A DNA stretch of 64,000 nt from Oceanicella sp. SM1341 (GCF_003448965.1 NZ_QRGC01000008.1:1-64000), one strand, 5' to 3'. Numbered from the stretch's first letter, positions 54,084-63,550 are shown. Numbers and translations: made by a program. The notes: generated by a model from the letters alone, not told the origin.

Positions 54084-55017
54084 ACGCACCTCTCGTGATG
54101 CACCTGTCCCGGGCCCGGCACCGTGCACTGATTTCCGGCGCGGGGCTGGCCGGCCGGTCGCTTTCGTCTGACGGGATTTGGCCCGGCCGGCTGTTCTGCG
54201 TCAAGCACGGCGTGGCCGGGGCGGCGACGGATGACGCCGGGGCATTTCGGCACGCGCCGACGCCGCCACGCCCCCCGGGTCCCGCGCGGCCCCCGCGCGA
54301 GGATGCGCGAGGATACGGGAGGATGCGGCGGGCAGGAGCCGGTGGTCACGCCGCCCGGGTCGCTGCCGGCCCCTTGCGCGCGAGGCGCGGCCCGAGGCGT
54401 CGGCTCGGGTGGCGCGAAGCCTCCGCACCGCCCGGGCCCGGATCCGGCAGGGTCGGGTCGCCCGTTGCGGAACTGCGTCCACGCCGTGGCGCGCGCGGAG
54501 GGGAGAGTGCGGTTCCCCCGCCGGTCAGGGGAATGGGTCAGGAGATCCGGCGAGGGAACCGCGGGAGACGCACGGGTGGTGGGACACCCGTACCGGCCTG
54601 AAGCGATACGCCGGCCCCGGCCGGGACCGACCCGCCGATCCTCCCACGGCGTCCGCCGCCCGGCTTGCACGCCGCATCCGGGATTTGTACCGCTCGCCTG
54701 CGTTGTCGGGCACCGCGAGGGCAGCCGCATCCGCCACCGGGCCGGGGGTTCGTCCTCCCGCCGGGGGTGGGCATGCGCTCCGCGCGGGCGCCGGCCGGCG
54801 CGCGGTCACGGCACGGGCGGGCCCCCTCGCGGGCCGTCGGCCGGCCCCGCGTCCCGCGGCCTCCGCGACCCCGGGTGCAGCGGTACCGGAGCACGCCGGG
54901 GGCGGATCGTGGGGGCCTGCGCGTCGCGCCCGCAGGGCGTGACGCGGGCCGACGAACTCCCCTCCCGCCCCGGGAGGGGATGAGGAGGGCCGTCCGGCCG
55001 GGGTCACGCGCCGCCGG
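54084..55017. other. 934-bp gene-free GC-rich stretch
   Basis: All open frames here look like GC-rich shadows with repetitive Arg/Pro/Gly content and no recognisable domain. No tRNA-like clover, terminator U-run or IS end was seen. It may carry an unrecognised RNA or be decayed sequence. Confidence 0.4.
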
Positions 55018-55923
55018 TCATTCCGCCGCGCGCGGGCGGGCGCCGGGCTCGTAGGTGGCGGATTCCTCCAGCAGTTCCGGCAGGCCGATCACCCCGTTGA
55101 GCTCGTCGAACAGCGCCATCCGGTCGGCGAAGGCCTTGTTGGAGCGCGTGGCATGCAGGCTGGCGAAATAGGCCTGCATCTGGCGCAGCACCGCGCGGGC
55201 CAGCCCGCCGGGGAAGATCACCAGCCCGAAGCCGCGGGCGTGCAGGTCGTCGGCCGAGTTGATCGGCGTCTGCCCGCCCTCCACCATGTTGGCGAGCAGC
55301 GGGATGCGGCCCGAGAAGCGCCGCGCGATCACGTCCATCTGCTCGAGGCTCGCCGGCGCCTCGATGAACAGCACGTCCGCGCCCGCCGCCACATACATCT
55401 CGCCGCGCTCCAGCGCCGCCTCGAACCCGTCGACCGCGATCGCGTCGGTCCGCGCGATGATCAGCGTCTCCTCGGAGGCGCGGGCGTCGGTGGCGGCGCG
55501 GATCTTGCCCACCATCTCCTCGGCCGCGATCAGCGTCTTGCCCTTCAGGTGGCCGCAGCGCTTCGGGAAGCCCTGGTCCTCGAGCTGGATGGCCGAGGCC
55601 CCGGCGCGCTCGAACACCCGCACCGTGCGCTTCACGTTCATCGCGTTGCCGAAGCCGGTGTCGCCGTCCACGATCAGCGGCGTCGCCACCCGGTCGCGGA
55701 TCAGCGCGACCGTGTCGGCCACCTCCGCCGCCGAGACCAGCCCCACGTCGGGCCGGCCCAGCCGGGTGTAGGCCACCGAGGCGCCGGAGAGGTAGAGCGC
55801 CTCGAACCCCGCCTGCGTGGCCAGCAGCGCGCCGAAGGCGTCATACACACCCGGCGCCAGCACCCCGCCGCCCTCCGCGGCCAGCAGCTGCTTCAGGCTC
55901 TTCACTTCCGTCTCCGCGCTCAT
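55018..55923 (-). CDS. Isocitrate lyase/PEP mutase-family C-C lyase (dimethylmalate/methylisocitrate-lyase-like)
   Basis: 301 residues. LYLSGASVAYTRLGRPD, DGDTGFGNAMN (metal site) and LEDQGFPKRCGHLKG with the KRCGH catalytic loop place it in the ICL/PEP-mutase superfamily; the Cys supports a lyase rather than a phosphonomutase. Members cleave methylisocitrate, 2,3-dimethylmalate or oxaloacetate. The neighbouring LeuCD-like hydratase and TTT importer suggest cleavage of a (methylated) malate to pyruvate plus a short acid. The GntR gene precedes it on the same strand (27 bp). SD GGAGGAG precedes ATG 55923. Confidence 0.82.
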   Translation of the reverse strand: MSAETEVKSLKQLLAAEGGGVLAPGVYDAFGALLATQAGFEALYLSGASVAYTRLGRPDVGLVSAAEVADTVALIRDRVATPLIVDGDTGFGNAMNVKRTVRVFERAGASAIQLEDQGFPKRCGHLKGKTLIAAEEMVGKIRAATDARASEETLIIARTDAIAVDGFEAALERGEMYVAAGADVLFIEAPASLEQMDVIARRFSGRIPLLANMVEGGQTPINSADDLHARGFGLVIFPGGLARAVLRQMQAYFASLHATRSNKAFADRMALFDELNGVIGLPELLEESATYEPGARPRAAE

Positions 55924-55949
55924 CCGCGTCTCCTCCGTTGTCGTTTCCC

Positions 55950-56738
55950 TCAGGTGTTCCACACCCGGGTCGCCTCGTCCGCGCTGCGCTCGAAGCTGGT
56001 TTCATGCTCGTATGTGTCCGGCCGGTAGAGGCCGAAGATCCGCTCCACCGGCCGGCCCTCGGCGTCCGACACGGTGCGGTTGACCGAGATCAGCGCCTCG
56101 CCCGGCTCGATCTGCAGGAGCCGGGCCACGTCGGGCGTGGCGAGCCGGGCCGAGATGGTCTGCCGCGCGCTCTGCACCCGGTGGCCGGAGCGCTCGATCA
56201 GCCGCAGGAGCGAGATGCGCTCCATGTCCTCGCGGGTGAAGCTGCGCCCGATCTCCTCGGGCAGCCAGGTGGTGAGATGGCTGAAGGGCTGGCCCTCCAG
56301 GCTGCGCACCCGCACCACGCGCTGCATCACCGTGCCCTCGGGCCGCTGCATCGCGGCGCAGACATCGGCGGGCGCGCGCAGGTAGCCGAACTCGATCACC
56401 GCGACGTCCGTCTTCAGCCCCAGCGCCATCAGGTTCTCGAAATTCCCCGACAGGCTCGCCCCCACCGGCGACACCCCCGGATCGCGCCGCGCGAAGGTGC
56501 CCCGGCCGCGCAGCCGCTCCACGCTGCCCTCCTGCGTGAGCCGCTCCATCGCCTTGCGGATGGTGATTCGCGACACGCCGAACTGGGCGGCCAGCGCCAT
56601 CTCGCCGGGCAGCGGCGCCTCCGGTCCCCAGGTGCCGTCGAGGATCTGCTGGCGCAGCACGAGATACACCTGGTGGTGCTTCGGCCAGATGGCCGATTCC
56701 TCGAGGATCTGCCTGTCGGGGCCGTGTCTCGGCGGCAT
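55950..56738 (-). CDS. GntR-family regulator, HutC/UTRA type
   Basis: 262 residues. N-terminal wHTH (QVYLVLRQQILDGTWGPEAPLPGEMALAAQFGVSRITIRKAMERL) and a C-terminal UTRA ligand domain (RVVRVRSLEGQPFSHLTTWLPEEIG, FGLYRPDTYEHE). Co-directional with the lyase gene and divergent from tctC. A perfect 8-bp-arm inverted repeat in the gap is its probable operator. Start ATG 56738 has SD GGAGGAAG; the open frame upstream lacks one. Confidence 0.87.
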   Translation of the reverse strand: MPPRHGPDRQILEESAIWPKHHQVYLVLRQQILDGTWGPEAPLPGEMALAAQFGVSRITIRKAMERLTQEGSVERLRGRGTFARRDPGVSPVGASLSGNFENLMALGLKTDVAVIEFGYLRAPADVCAAMQRPEGTVMQRVVRVRSLEGQPFSHLTTWLPEEIGRSFTREDMERISLLRLIERSGHRVQSARQTISARLATPDVARLLQIEPGEALISVNRTVSDAEGRPVERIFGLYRPDTYEHETSFERSADEATRVWNT

Positions 56739-56805
56739 CTCTTCCTCCCGGTGCGGTGTTGCGCCTCGCCCTTCCATAGCGCGGGAGCGGCCGGTCACCA
56801 AGCCA

Positions 56806-56827
56806 AATGTTATATTGACATAACATT
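56806..56827. promoter_or_regulatory. HutC-type GntR operator overlapping -35 of tctC operon
   Basis: AATGTTAT (56806-56813) and ATAACATT (56820-56827) are exact inverse copies around ATTGAC. TTGACA at 56815-56820 lies inside, so repressor binding would mask the -35 element of the tctCBA-leuCD transcript (start codon 56891). Confidence 0.65.
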
Positions 56828-56890
56828 AGGACCATGGTGCTCTCGTGCCCATAAACGGCCGAACCTGGCCGACATGCTTGGGAGGAAACC

Positions 56891-57919
56891 ATGCGCAATT
56901 GGACAGGCGCCGGGCGGCGCCGTTTCGTGGCCCGGCTTGCGGCCGCCATGTCGCTGACCGGCCTCGTCGGTGCCGCGACCCTCGCCCCCACCGGCCGCGC
57001 CGCGGCGGCGGAGGACTGGCCGGACAGCCCGATCACCATCGTGGTGCCGTTCAACGCCGGCGGCAGCGCCGACCGGATGGCCCGCACCCTCGCAGACCCG
57101 ATGTCGAAGATCCTCGGCCAGCCCGTGGTGGTGGAAAACCGCCCCGGCGGCGCCGGCGGCCTCGGCGCCACCTGGGTGGCCCGGCAGGATCCGGACGGCA
57201 ACACGCTGCTGCTCATGCAGGCCACGCCCTATCTCGCCAATGCCATCCTCACCGGCGGCGCCCCGGTGAAATGGGAGGACTTCCGCCTCCTCAACGCGCA
57301 GTGGAACGATTACGGCATCGTCGCCGTGCACAAGGACAGCCCGTACCAGAGCCTCGCCGAGCTGATCGACGCGATGAAGGAGCCCGGCCGCGTCTCCACC
57401 GGCGTGGTCTATGCCAACGGCGGCCACATGCAGACGCTGGTGATGATGCAGGCGCTCGACATCCCCTTCGACAACCTGCGCTTCGTCACCTACGACGGCG
57501 GCTCGCCGCTGCGCGCGGCGCTGGCCGGCAACCAGGTGGATTTCGAGATCATCGCCGCCGAGGGCGCGCGCAGCATCATGGACAACCTGCGGGTCCTCGC
57601 CGTGGTGAACGATTCCGACCCCGACAGCCTCGGCGCGCCGCTGCTCAACGACGCGATGGCCGAACTCGGCGCCGGCAAGCAGCCGATCATCGGCGGCAAC
57701 GTGACCGGCCTGATGGTGCCCGCCGCCTTCGAGCAGGAATACCCGGAGCGCTACGCGAAGCTGCTCGACGCCTACCGCCAGGTGGTGGAGAGCCCGGAAT
57801 ATGCCGAAGCCGCGAAATCCGCCGGTGTCGGCGCCGACTGGGTGGGGCCCGAGGAGAGCCAGGCCATGGTCGACGAGGCCTACGAGGCCCTCAGCTCCCA
57901 CGCCGATCTGGTGAACTGA
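56891..57919 (+). CDS. Tripartite tricarboxylate transporter substrate-binding protein TctC
   Basis: 342 residues. N-terminal GRRRFVARLAAAMSLTGLVG could be Sec or Tat. The body shows the classical Bug motifs: PITIVVPFNAGGSADRMAR, VVVENRPGGAGGLGATWVAR, VTYDGGSPLRAALAGNQVDF. It should bind a carboxylate in the periplasm, presumably the unsaturated dicarboxylate handled by the LeuCD-like hydratase encoded downstream. SD GGGAGGAAA precedes the ATG. Confidence 0.92.
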   Translation: MRNWTGAGRRRFVARLAAAMSLTGLVGAATLAPTGRAAAAEDWPDSPITIVVPFNAGGSADRMARTLADPMSKILGQPVVVENRPGGAGGLGATWVARQDPDGNTLLLMQATPYLANAILTGGAPVKWEDFRLLNAQWNDYGIVAVHKDSPYQSLAELIDAMKEPGRVSTGVVYANGGHMQTLVMMQALDIPFDNLRFVTYDGGSPLRAALAGNQVDFEIIAAEGARSIMDNLRVLAVVNDSDPDSLGAPLLNDAMAELGAGKQPIIGGNVTGLMVPAAFEQEYPERYAKLLDAYRQVVESPEYAEAAKSAGVGADWVGPEESQAMVDEAYEALSSHADLVN

Positions 57920-58027
57920 CCCCGCGGCGCGGCCGCGCCGGGGCCTGCCCCCCGCGGCCGCGCCCGTTTCCCCTGCCGGACCCCACCAGCCCGGCCGGGA
58001 CGCCGAGAGCAGCGGAAGGCACTTCGG

Positions 58028-58507
58028 ATGACACAGCAACAGGCTCCCACCCCGCCCCGCCACCGGCCGAAGCCGGGCGGCATCGTCTTCGCCGCGGCAC
58101 TCGCGCTCGCGATGCTCGGCTATGCGTGGAGCATCCTCGACAGCGCGCGCTCCACGGTGGACTGGCTGATGATCCTGCCGGCGGCGGGCGTCGGCGTGAT
58201 CGCCCTCGCCTGGGCGGCGCTGCGCGACGCCGCCGCCCTGCGCGCCATCCCCGCCGCGGCGAAGCTGCCGGCGCTGAAGGGCAACGCCCGGCCGGTGGCG
58301 CTGCTGGTGCTGATCTGCGTCTACGCCGCGAGCCTGCCCTTCGCGGGGTTCGACCTCGGCACGGCCCTGTTCATCGCCATCGCGCTGCTGATCCAGGGCG
58401 AGCGGCGGATCTGGCTGATCGCGCTCAACGCCGTGCTCGGCACGGGCCTGCTGGTGTGGGTGTTCCACGATCTGCTGATGGTCCGCCTGCCCACCCTCCT
58501 CATGTGA
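58028..58507 (+). CDS. Tripartite tricarboxylate transporter small permease TctB
   Basis: 159 residues with four hydrophobic segments (IVFAAALALAMLGYAWSIL, LMILPAAGVGVIALAWAAL, LLVLICVYAASLPFAGFDLGTALF, IALNAVLGTGLLVWVFHDLL). Usual TctB size and layout. It is between tctC (108 bp) and tctA (18 bp) of the same operon. Confidence 0.87.
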   Translation: MTQQQAPTPPRHRPKPGGIVFAAALALAMLGYAWSILDSARSTVDWLMILPAAGVGVIALAWAALRDAAALRAIPAAAKLPALKGNARPVALLVLICVYAASLPFAGFDLGTALFIAIALLIQGERRIWLIALNAVLGTGLLVWVFHDLLMVRLPTLLM

Positions 58508-58525
58508 TGCGCCGGGAGCCCAGAC

Positions 58526-60043
58526 ATGATTGACCTCTCCGCCCTCGCCGGCGCGCTGCACCTGCTGGGCAGCGACGCCATGGCCTGGCTGGTGGTGCCG
58601 CCGGGCCTGCTCATCGGGCTGATCTTCGGCGCCGTGCCGGGCCTGTCGATCTCCATCGCCATGGCGGTGTTCCTGCCCGCCACGCTCTACATGGATTTCC
58701 TGCCGGCGATCCTGTTCCTCTCGGCGGTCTTCACCGGCGGCGGCTTCGGCGGCGCCATTCCCGCCATCCTGATGAACATCCCCGGCACCTCCAGCGCGGT
58801 CGCCACCGCCTTCGACGGCTACCCGATGGCCCAGGCCGGCCGGCACGGCGAGGCGCTCGGCATCGGGCTCGCGGCCTCGGTGGTCGGCACGCTGGCGGGC
58901 TATGCCATCCTGCTGCTGATCGTCGGGCCGGTGGCGGGCTGGGTGCTGCTGCTGGGGCCCACCGAGATGCTCGTGGTCGCCATCTGGGGCCTGCTGCTCA
59001 TCGCGGTGCTCAACGACGCGAGCTTTGCCAAGGGCATCGCCGCGGGCATCCTGGGCATCCTCATCAGCACCGTGGGCTATTCCGACACCGGGCTGATGCG
59101 CGGCACCTTCGGCTCGATGTACCTGCTCGACGGCATCCCGGCCATCCCGGCGCTGATCGGCCTCTTCGCCGCGTCCGAGCTCATCAACATGGCGGGGCGG
59201 GACTATATCGTCTCCGACGAGAGCCTGCGCACGCTCAGGATGAAACCCATCCTCGCCGGGGTGCGCGACACGCTGCGCCGCTGGCCGGCGGTGCTGCGCG
59301 GCTCGCTCACCGGCACGCTGATCGGCATCATCCCCGGCGTGGGCGCCTCGGTGGCCAATCTCGCCTCCTACGCCATGGCCAAGCGCGGCGCGGAGCAGCC
59401 CGAGAGCTTCGGGCGCGGCAACCCCGAGGGCGTGATCGCCTCCGAATCGGCCAACTCCTCCTCCGAGGGCGGCGGCATGGTGACCCTGCTCGCCCTCGGC
59501 CTGCCGGGCGGCGCGGGCACCGCCATCCTGCTCGGCGCCTTCGCCATGCACAACGTCACCGGCGGCCCGCGCTTCATCGCCGACAATACCGATGTCGTCT
59601 ATGCCATCATCCTGGGCAACATGGTGCAGGCCGCCCTGCTGCTGGTGGTCGGGCTCGCCTTCGTCTTCTTCGCCAGTTCCATCGTGAAGGCGCCGCTGCG
59701 CTACCTGGTGCCCTGGGTGATCGCCATCTCGATGACCGGCGCCTATGCCATCACCGGCAGCATCGTGGGCCCGCTCACCGTGGCCGGGGCCGGCGCGCTC
59801 GGCTGGCTGATGCGCCGCTACGACTACCCGGTGACCGCCACCGTGGTGGGGCTGCTCGTGGGGCCGATGGCCGAGGGCGAGCTGGTGCGCAGCTGGCAGA
59901 TCAGCGGCGGCGACCCCGCCTTCGTGCTCGGCCGCCCCATCACCCTGTGCTTCATCGCCCTGCTGGTGGCCTCGGTGGTGATCTCCGAACTCGGCAAGCG
60001 CCGCACCAGGCGCCGCCGCAAGGCCAGGGAGGCCCTGTCATGA
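58526..60043 (+). CDS. Tripartite tricarboxylate transporter large permease TctA
   Basis: 505 residues with about twelve hydrophobic helices. Motifs are GAVPGLSISIAMAVFLPAT, LMNIPGTSSAVATAFDGYPM, GIIPGVGASVANLASYA and ALGLPGGAGTAILLGAFA. It ends in a basic tail and overlaps the LeuC-like ATG by four bases, coupling transport to the first enzyme. Confidence 0.92.
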   Translation: MIDLSALAGALHLLGSDAMAWLVVPPGLLIGLIFGAVPGLSISIAMAVFLPATLYMDFLPAILFLSAVFTGGGFGGAIPAILMNIPGTSSAVATAFDGYPMAQAGRHGEALGIGLAASVVGTLAGYAILLLIVGPVAGWVLLLGPTEMLVVAIWGLLLIAVLNDASFAKGIAAGILGILISTVGYSDTGLMRGTFGSMYLLDGIPAIPALIGLFAASELINMAGRDYIVSDESLRTLRMKPILAGVRDTLRRWPAVLRGSLTGTLIGIIPGVGASVANLASYAMAKRGAEQPESFGRGNPEGVIASESANSSSEGGGMVTLLALGLPGGAGTAILLGAFAMHNVTGGPRFIADNTDVVYAIILGNMVQAALLLVVGLAFVFFASSIVKAPLRYLVPWVIAISMTGAYAITGSIVGPLTVAGAGALGWLMRRYDYPVTATVVGLLVGPMAEGELVRSWQISGGDPAFVLGRPITLCFIALLVASVVISELGKRRTRRRRKAREALS

Positions 60044-61431
60044 CCCATGCTCCCCGCACCCTCGTCCAGAAGATCTGGGACGCCCACCGCATCGTGACGC
60101 GCAACGGCGCCGACCTGCTCTTCGTCGACCGCCACCTGCTGCACGAGGGCTCGCACCACGCCTTCGACAAGATCGCCGCCGCCGGCCGGCCGGTGCGCCA
60201 CCCCGAGCTCACCTTCGGCGTGGCCGACCATTACGCCCCCTCCGCCCCCGAGCGCGCCACGGAGGCGACCGTGACGATGATCGAGCGGCTGTCGCGCAAC
60301 ACCGCGCGCCACGCCATCGAGAGCTTCGACATCGGCGACACCCGGCGCGGCATCGTGCACGTGGCGATGCCCGAGCAGGGGCTCACCCTGCCCGGCACCA
60401 TCATCGTGTGCGGCGACAGCCACACCGCCACCCACGGCGCCTTCGGGGCCTTCGCCTTCGGCATCGGCGCCTCGGAGGTGGCCCATGTGCTCGCCACCCA
60501 GGGCCTGTGGCAGAAGCAGCCGCCGATGATGCGCATCACGGTGGAGGGCGCCCTGCCCGCCGGCACCACCGCCAAGGACCTCGCGCTGCACATCATCGGC
60601 ACCATCGGCACCGGCGGGGCCACCGGCCACGCGGTGGAATACGCCGGCGCCGCCATCCGCGCGCTCTCGATGGAGGCGCGGATGACCCTGTGCAACATGA
60701 CCATCGAGATGGGCGCCCGCTCCGGCATCGTGCCGCCCGACGAGGTGACCTTCGCCTGGCTCGACGGCCGGCCGATGGCGCCCGCGGGCGCCGAGCGCGC
60801 CCGGGCGCTGGAGGCCTGGGCGGCGCTGCGCAGCGACCCCGGCGCCACCTACGCCCGCGAGGTGGGCATCGACGCCGCCCACGTGGCGCCGATGGTGACC
60901 TGGGGCACCAGCCCCGAGCACGTGGCCCCGGTGACCGGCCGGGTGCCCGACACCCAGCCCGAGGCGCTCGACTACATGGGCCTCACGGCCGGCGCGCCGG
61001 TGGACGGCATCGAGATCCAGCGCGCCTTCATCGGCTCGTGCACCAACGGGCGCTACTCCGACCTGCTGGCGGCGGCGGCGGTGCTGAAGGGCCGGCAGGT
61101 GGCGGTGCCGCTCCTCGTCTCGCCCGGCTCCGAGGCGGTGGCCCGGCGGGCGGAGGAGACCGGGCTCGCCGGCATCTTCCGCGCCGCGGGGGCGGAATGG
61201 GGGGCGAGCGGCTGCTCGCTCTGCGTGAGCATGAACGGCGACCGGGTGGCGCCGGGCGAGCGCTGCGCCTCCACCTCGAACCGCAATTTCCGCGGCCGGC
61301 AGGGGCCGGGCGCGCGCACCCACCTGATGAGCCCGGCCATGGTGGCGGCGGCGGCGGTGACCGGCCGGGTGACCGACGTGCGCGCCCTGCCCCGGGCCGA
61401 CCTGAGCGCCCTGGAGGAGACCGCGGCATGA
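60040..61431 (+). CDS. Aconitase-superfamily hydratase large subunit (LeuC-like)
   Basis: 463 residues. [4Fe-4S] ligands appear in GSCTNGRYSDL and GCSLCVSM, with the GDSHTATHGAFGAFAFGIG loop. The size equals 3-isopropylmalate dehydratase large subunit, but the operon (TTT importer, lyase, GntR) has no leuB or leuA, so a catabolic hydratase such as dimethylmaleate or citraconate hydratase (DmdA-like) is more likely than leucine synthesis. It overlaps tctA and the small subunit gene by four bases each. Confidence 0.87.
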   Translation: MTHAPRTLVQKIWDAHRIVTRNGADLLFVDRHLLHEGSHHAFDKIAAAGRPVRHPELTFGVADHYAPSAPERATEATVTMIERLSRNTARHAIESFDIGDTRRGIVHVAMPEQGLTLPGTIIVCGDSHTATHGAFGAFAFGIGASEVAHVLATQGLWQKQPPMMRITVEGALPAGTTAKDLALHIIGTIGTGGATGHAVEYAGAAIRALSMEARMTLCNMTIEMGARSGIVPPDEVTFAWLDGRPMAPAGAERARALEAWAALRSDPGATYAREVGIDAAHVAPMVTWGTSPEHVAPVTGRVPDTQPEALDYMGLTAGAPVDGIEIQRAFIGSCTNGRYSDLLAAAAVLKGRQVAVPLLVSPGSEAVARRAEETGLAGIFRAAGAEWGASGCSLCVSMNGDRVAPGERCASTSNRNFRGRQGPGARTHLMSPAMVAAAAVTGRVTDVRALPRADLSALEETAA

Positions 61432-62051
61432 CCCCCTTCACCACCGTCACCGGCCCCGGCGCCGCCCTGCCGCGCGACAACGTCGACACCGACCAGCTCA
61501 TCCCCGCGCGCTTCATGAAGCGCTCGCGCACCGAGGGCTACGGCGACCAGCTGCTGCACGACCTGCGCTTCGACCCCGAGGGCCGCCCGCGGCCCGACTT
61601 CCCGCTCAACCGCCTGCCCGCGCCGCCGGCACTGCTGGTGGCGGGGGCGAATTTCGGCTGCGGCTCCTCGCGCGAGGCGGCGGTCTACGCGCTCTGGGAC
61701 CACGGCATCCGCACCGTGGTGGCCTCGGGCTTCGCCGACATCTTCCGCAACAACGCGGCGCGCAACGGGCTGCTGACCGTCGCCCTGCCCGAGGCGGAGC
61801 GCGCCACGCTCTGCGCCTGGCTCGAGGCGCATCCGGGGGCGGAGACGCATGTCGACCTCGAGGCGCAGCGCATCGAGGCGGAGAGGCTGGCGCCCATCGC
61901 CTTCGACATCGACCCGCAGGTGAAGCGCCGGCTGCTGCTGGGGCTCGACGAGCTCTCCGAGACGCTGGAGGAGGAGGAGAGCATCGCGCGCTTCGAGGCC
62001 GCCTATCTTGCCGCCACCCCCTGGGCCCTGCCCCGCACCACGGCGCGCTGA
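61428..62051 (+). CDS. Aconitase-superfamily hydratase small subunit (LeuD-like)
   Basis: 207 residues. NVDTDQLIPARFMKRSR and AGANFGCGSSREAAVYALWDHGIR (substrate-specifying loop region) are the LeuD/DmdB signatures, followed by ASGFADIFRNNAARNGLL. It forms the swivelling domain that completes the hydratase active site with the LeuC-like chain. Last gene of the TTT operon; a REP-like element follows. Confidence 0.87.
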   Translation: MTPFTTVTGPGAALPRDNVDTDQLIPARFMKRSRTEGYGDQLLHDLRFDPEGRPRPDFPLNRLPAPPALLVAGANFGCGSSREAAVYALWDHGIRTVVASGFADIFRNNAARNGLLTVALPEAERATLCAWLEAHPGAETHVDLEAQRIEAERLAPIAFDIDPQVKRRLLLGLDELSETLEEEESIARFEAAYLAATPWALPRTTAR

Positions 62052-62063
62052 CCCGGCCGGGGA

Positions 62064-62140
62064 GGCTTCGCCTCGGGGGGCATCGAGCCCCCGCTCGGCG
62101 AACGATCCCGCTTGCGCGGGCCGGGCGCGGGCGCAGGGCC
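62064..62140 (+). repeat. REP-like dispersed element, copy 2
   Basis: Same two-hairpin unit as 15262-15336: GGGGGC-ATCGA-GCCCCC, then CCCGC-TTGC-GCGGG, in the same orientation. It lies between the convergent leuD-like and PfkB-family genes, where it could terminate both. Confidence 0.7.
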
Positions 62141-62146
62141 GGGGGC

Positions 62147-62998
62147 TCAGGCCCCGGGCCGGGGCGCCGCGTCCGCGGGGAGGGCGAGCGGGGGGCGATC
62201 CTCGAGCCAGAGCGCGGTGAGGCGGCAGGCCTCGGCGGCGGCACCGGCGGGGGCGGCACCGTCGAGCGTGGCATGCAGGAAGGCGGCGGCGAAACTGTCG
62301 CCCGCCCCGGTGGCGTTGGCGACGCGCACCCGGGGGCCGGGCGGCACCGAAACCTCCTCCGCCTCCGGGCCGGAGCCCAGCAGCGTCACCGGCCGCGCCC
62401 CGTCGGTGAGCACCAGGAGGCGCAGCCGCGGCCCGCAGAGACGGCGTGCCTGCGCGAGCAGGTCCCGCGGGGCGGATCCGGGGAAATCGGCCCGCGAGGT
62501 GATGGCGATGTCGGCCGGGCGCGCATCCGCCGCACCGGGCGGGAGCTGCGTCATCACCAGCGCCACCCGGCCGAGGGCGGCGCGGAGCCCGGGGCCGAGG
62601 CGGCGCGCGTTCACGTAGGCCGCGCAAGCGGGGCCGGGCCGGGCCTCGAGCGGCGGCCGGGCGCCCGGCGGAAACAGGATCGTGCGCTCGCCGTCGGCCC
62701 CGAGCAGGATCTCGGTGATGCGCGCCGGGCCGGGCACCGTGGCCACCCCGTCCATGCCGAAGCCCGCGCGGGCGAGGAACGCCCGGGTGGCGGTGCCGCG
62801 CCGGTCCTCCGCCACCTGGGTGACGAGCGCCACCGGGCGGCCCAGCGAAAGCAGGCGCATGCCGGTGTTGAGCCCCCCGCCGCCGAGCGTCATCCGCCGC
62901 GAGCACCAGTCGAGCCGGGCGCCGGGCACCAGCGGCGCGGCGAGCTGCCAGACCCGGTCATGGTTCACGCTGCCGATGACGAGAATCTCCCGCGTCAT
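62147..62998 (-). CDS. PfkB-family carbohydrate kinase
   Basis: 283 residues. Ribokinase fold: VIGSVNHDRVW, TLGGGGLNTGMRLLSLG (substrate GG motif) and the anion-hole/catalytic ATGAGDSFAAAF. The C-terminus is shorter than in ribokinase but complete. It phosphorylates a sugar or nucleoside; nothing in the neighbourhood identifies it. Convergent with the LeuD-like gene. Start is the ATG at 62998, directly before the family's first strand. Confidence 0.85.
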   Translation of the reverse strand: MTREILVIGSVNHDRVWQLAAPLVPGARLDWCSRRMTLGGGGLNTGMRLLSLGRPVALVTQVAEDRRGTATRAFLARAGFGMDGVATVPGPARITEILLGADGERTILFPPGARPPLEARPGPACAAYVNARRLGPGLRAALGRVALVMTQLPPGAADARPADIAITSRADFPGSAPRDLLAQARRLCGPRLRLLVLTDGARPVTLLGSGPEAEEVSVPPGPRVRVANATGAGDSFAAAFLHATLDGAAPAGAAAEACRLTALWLEDRPPLALPADAAPRPGA

Positions 62999-63550
62999 CA
63001 GCCCGCGCCCCGATGGCACGGGGCCCGCGAGGGCGGGTGAGGCAGAATCGCGGTGCGGGCAGCGGCGGACATGGCCCGGATACTGCCCCGGGCGCCCGGC
63101 GAATGCCCGTGGAATCTCCCGCCGCTCGCTCCGGGCGCGGCAGGGGCTGCCGGGACGGCCACGGGCTCGCGGCCACGAGGGGCGTTGCCGGCACATTCCG
63201 GCGCGCCCTCGCCGCGCTGGCGTGCCACGCGGGCCGCCCCGGCGGAGGTCCGCCCCCGCCCCGGCGCCGCATTGCCGGCCCATTCGCGGCTCGGGGCCTG
63301 TCACGCAGGGTCAGGGGCGTCGCGAGAGCCCCCGGGCCGACAGCCGCCGGCGGAGGAGACGGGCAGCGCGGCCGCGGCCGGGGGCGGGAGAGCGACGGAG
63401 CCACCGTGGGCCTCCGCGGCGCCGGCTCGGGAGGCCGCGCGCGCCGAAGCTGCTGGGCAACAGGATGGCGCGCAGGTTTTCGAGGCGGGGCGCGGGGGTC
63501 CCGCGCCCCGCCGGTGCCTGCGAAACCTCGGCGGCGGGCGCGCTTCCCGG
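62999..63550. other. 552-bp gene-free stretch
   Basis: GC-rich with only shadow frames; no domain, hairpin with U-run or strong promoter seen. It probably includes the upstream region of the PfkB-family gene and the terminator of the response-regulator gene. Confidence 0.4.

Noticed and set aside
60040-62051. Leucine-biosynthetic leuCD
   Set aside because: No leuA or leuB nearby; genes overlap a TTT permease and share a GntR-controlled promoter, pointing to catabolism.
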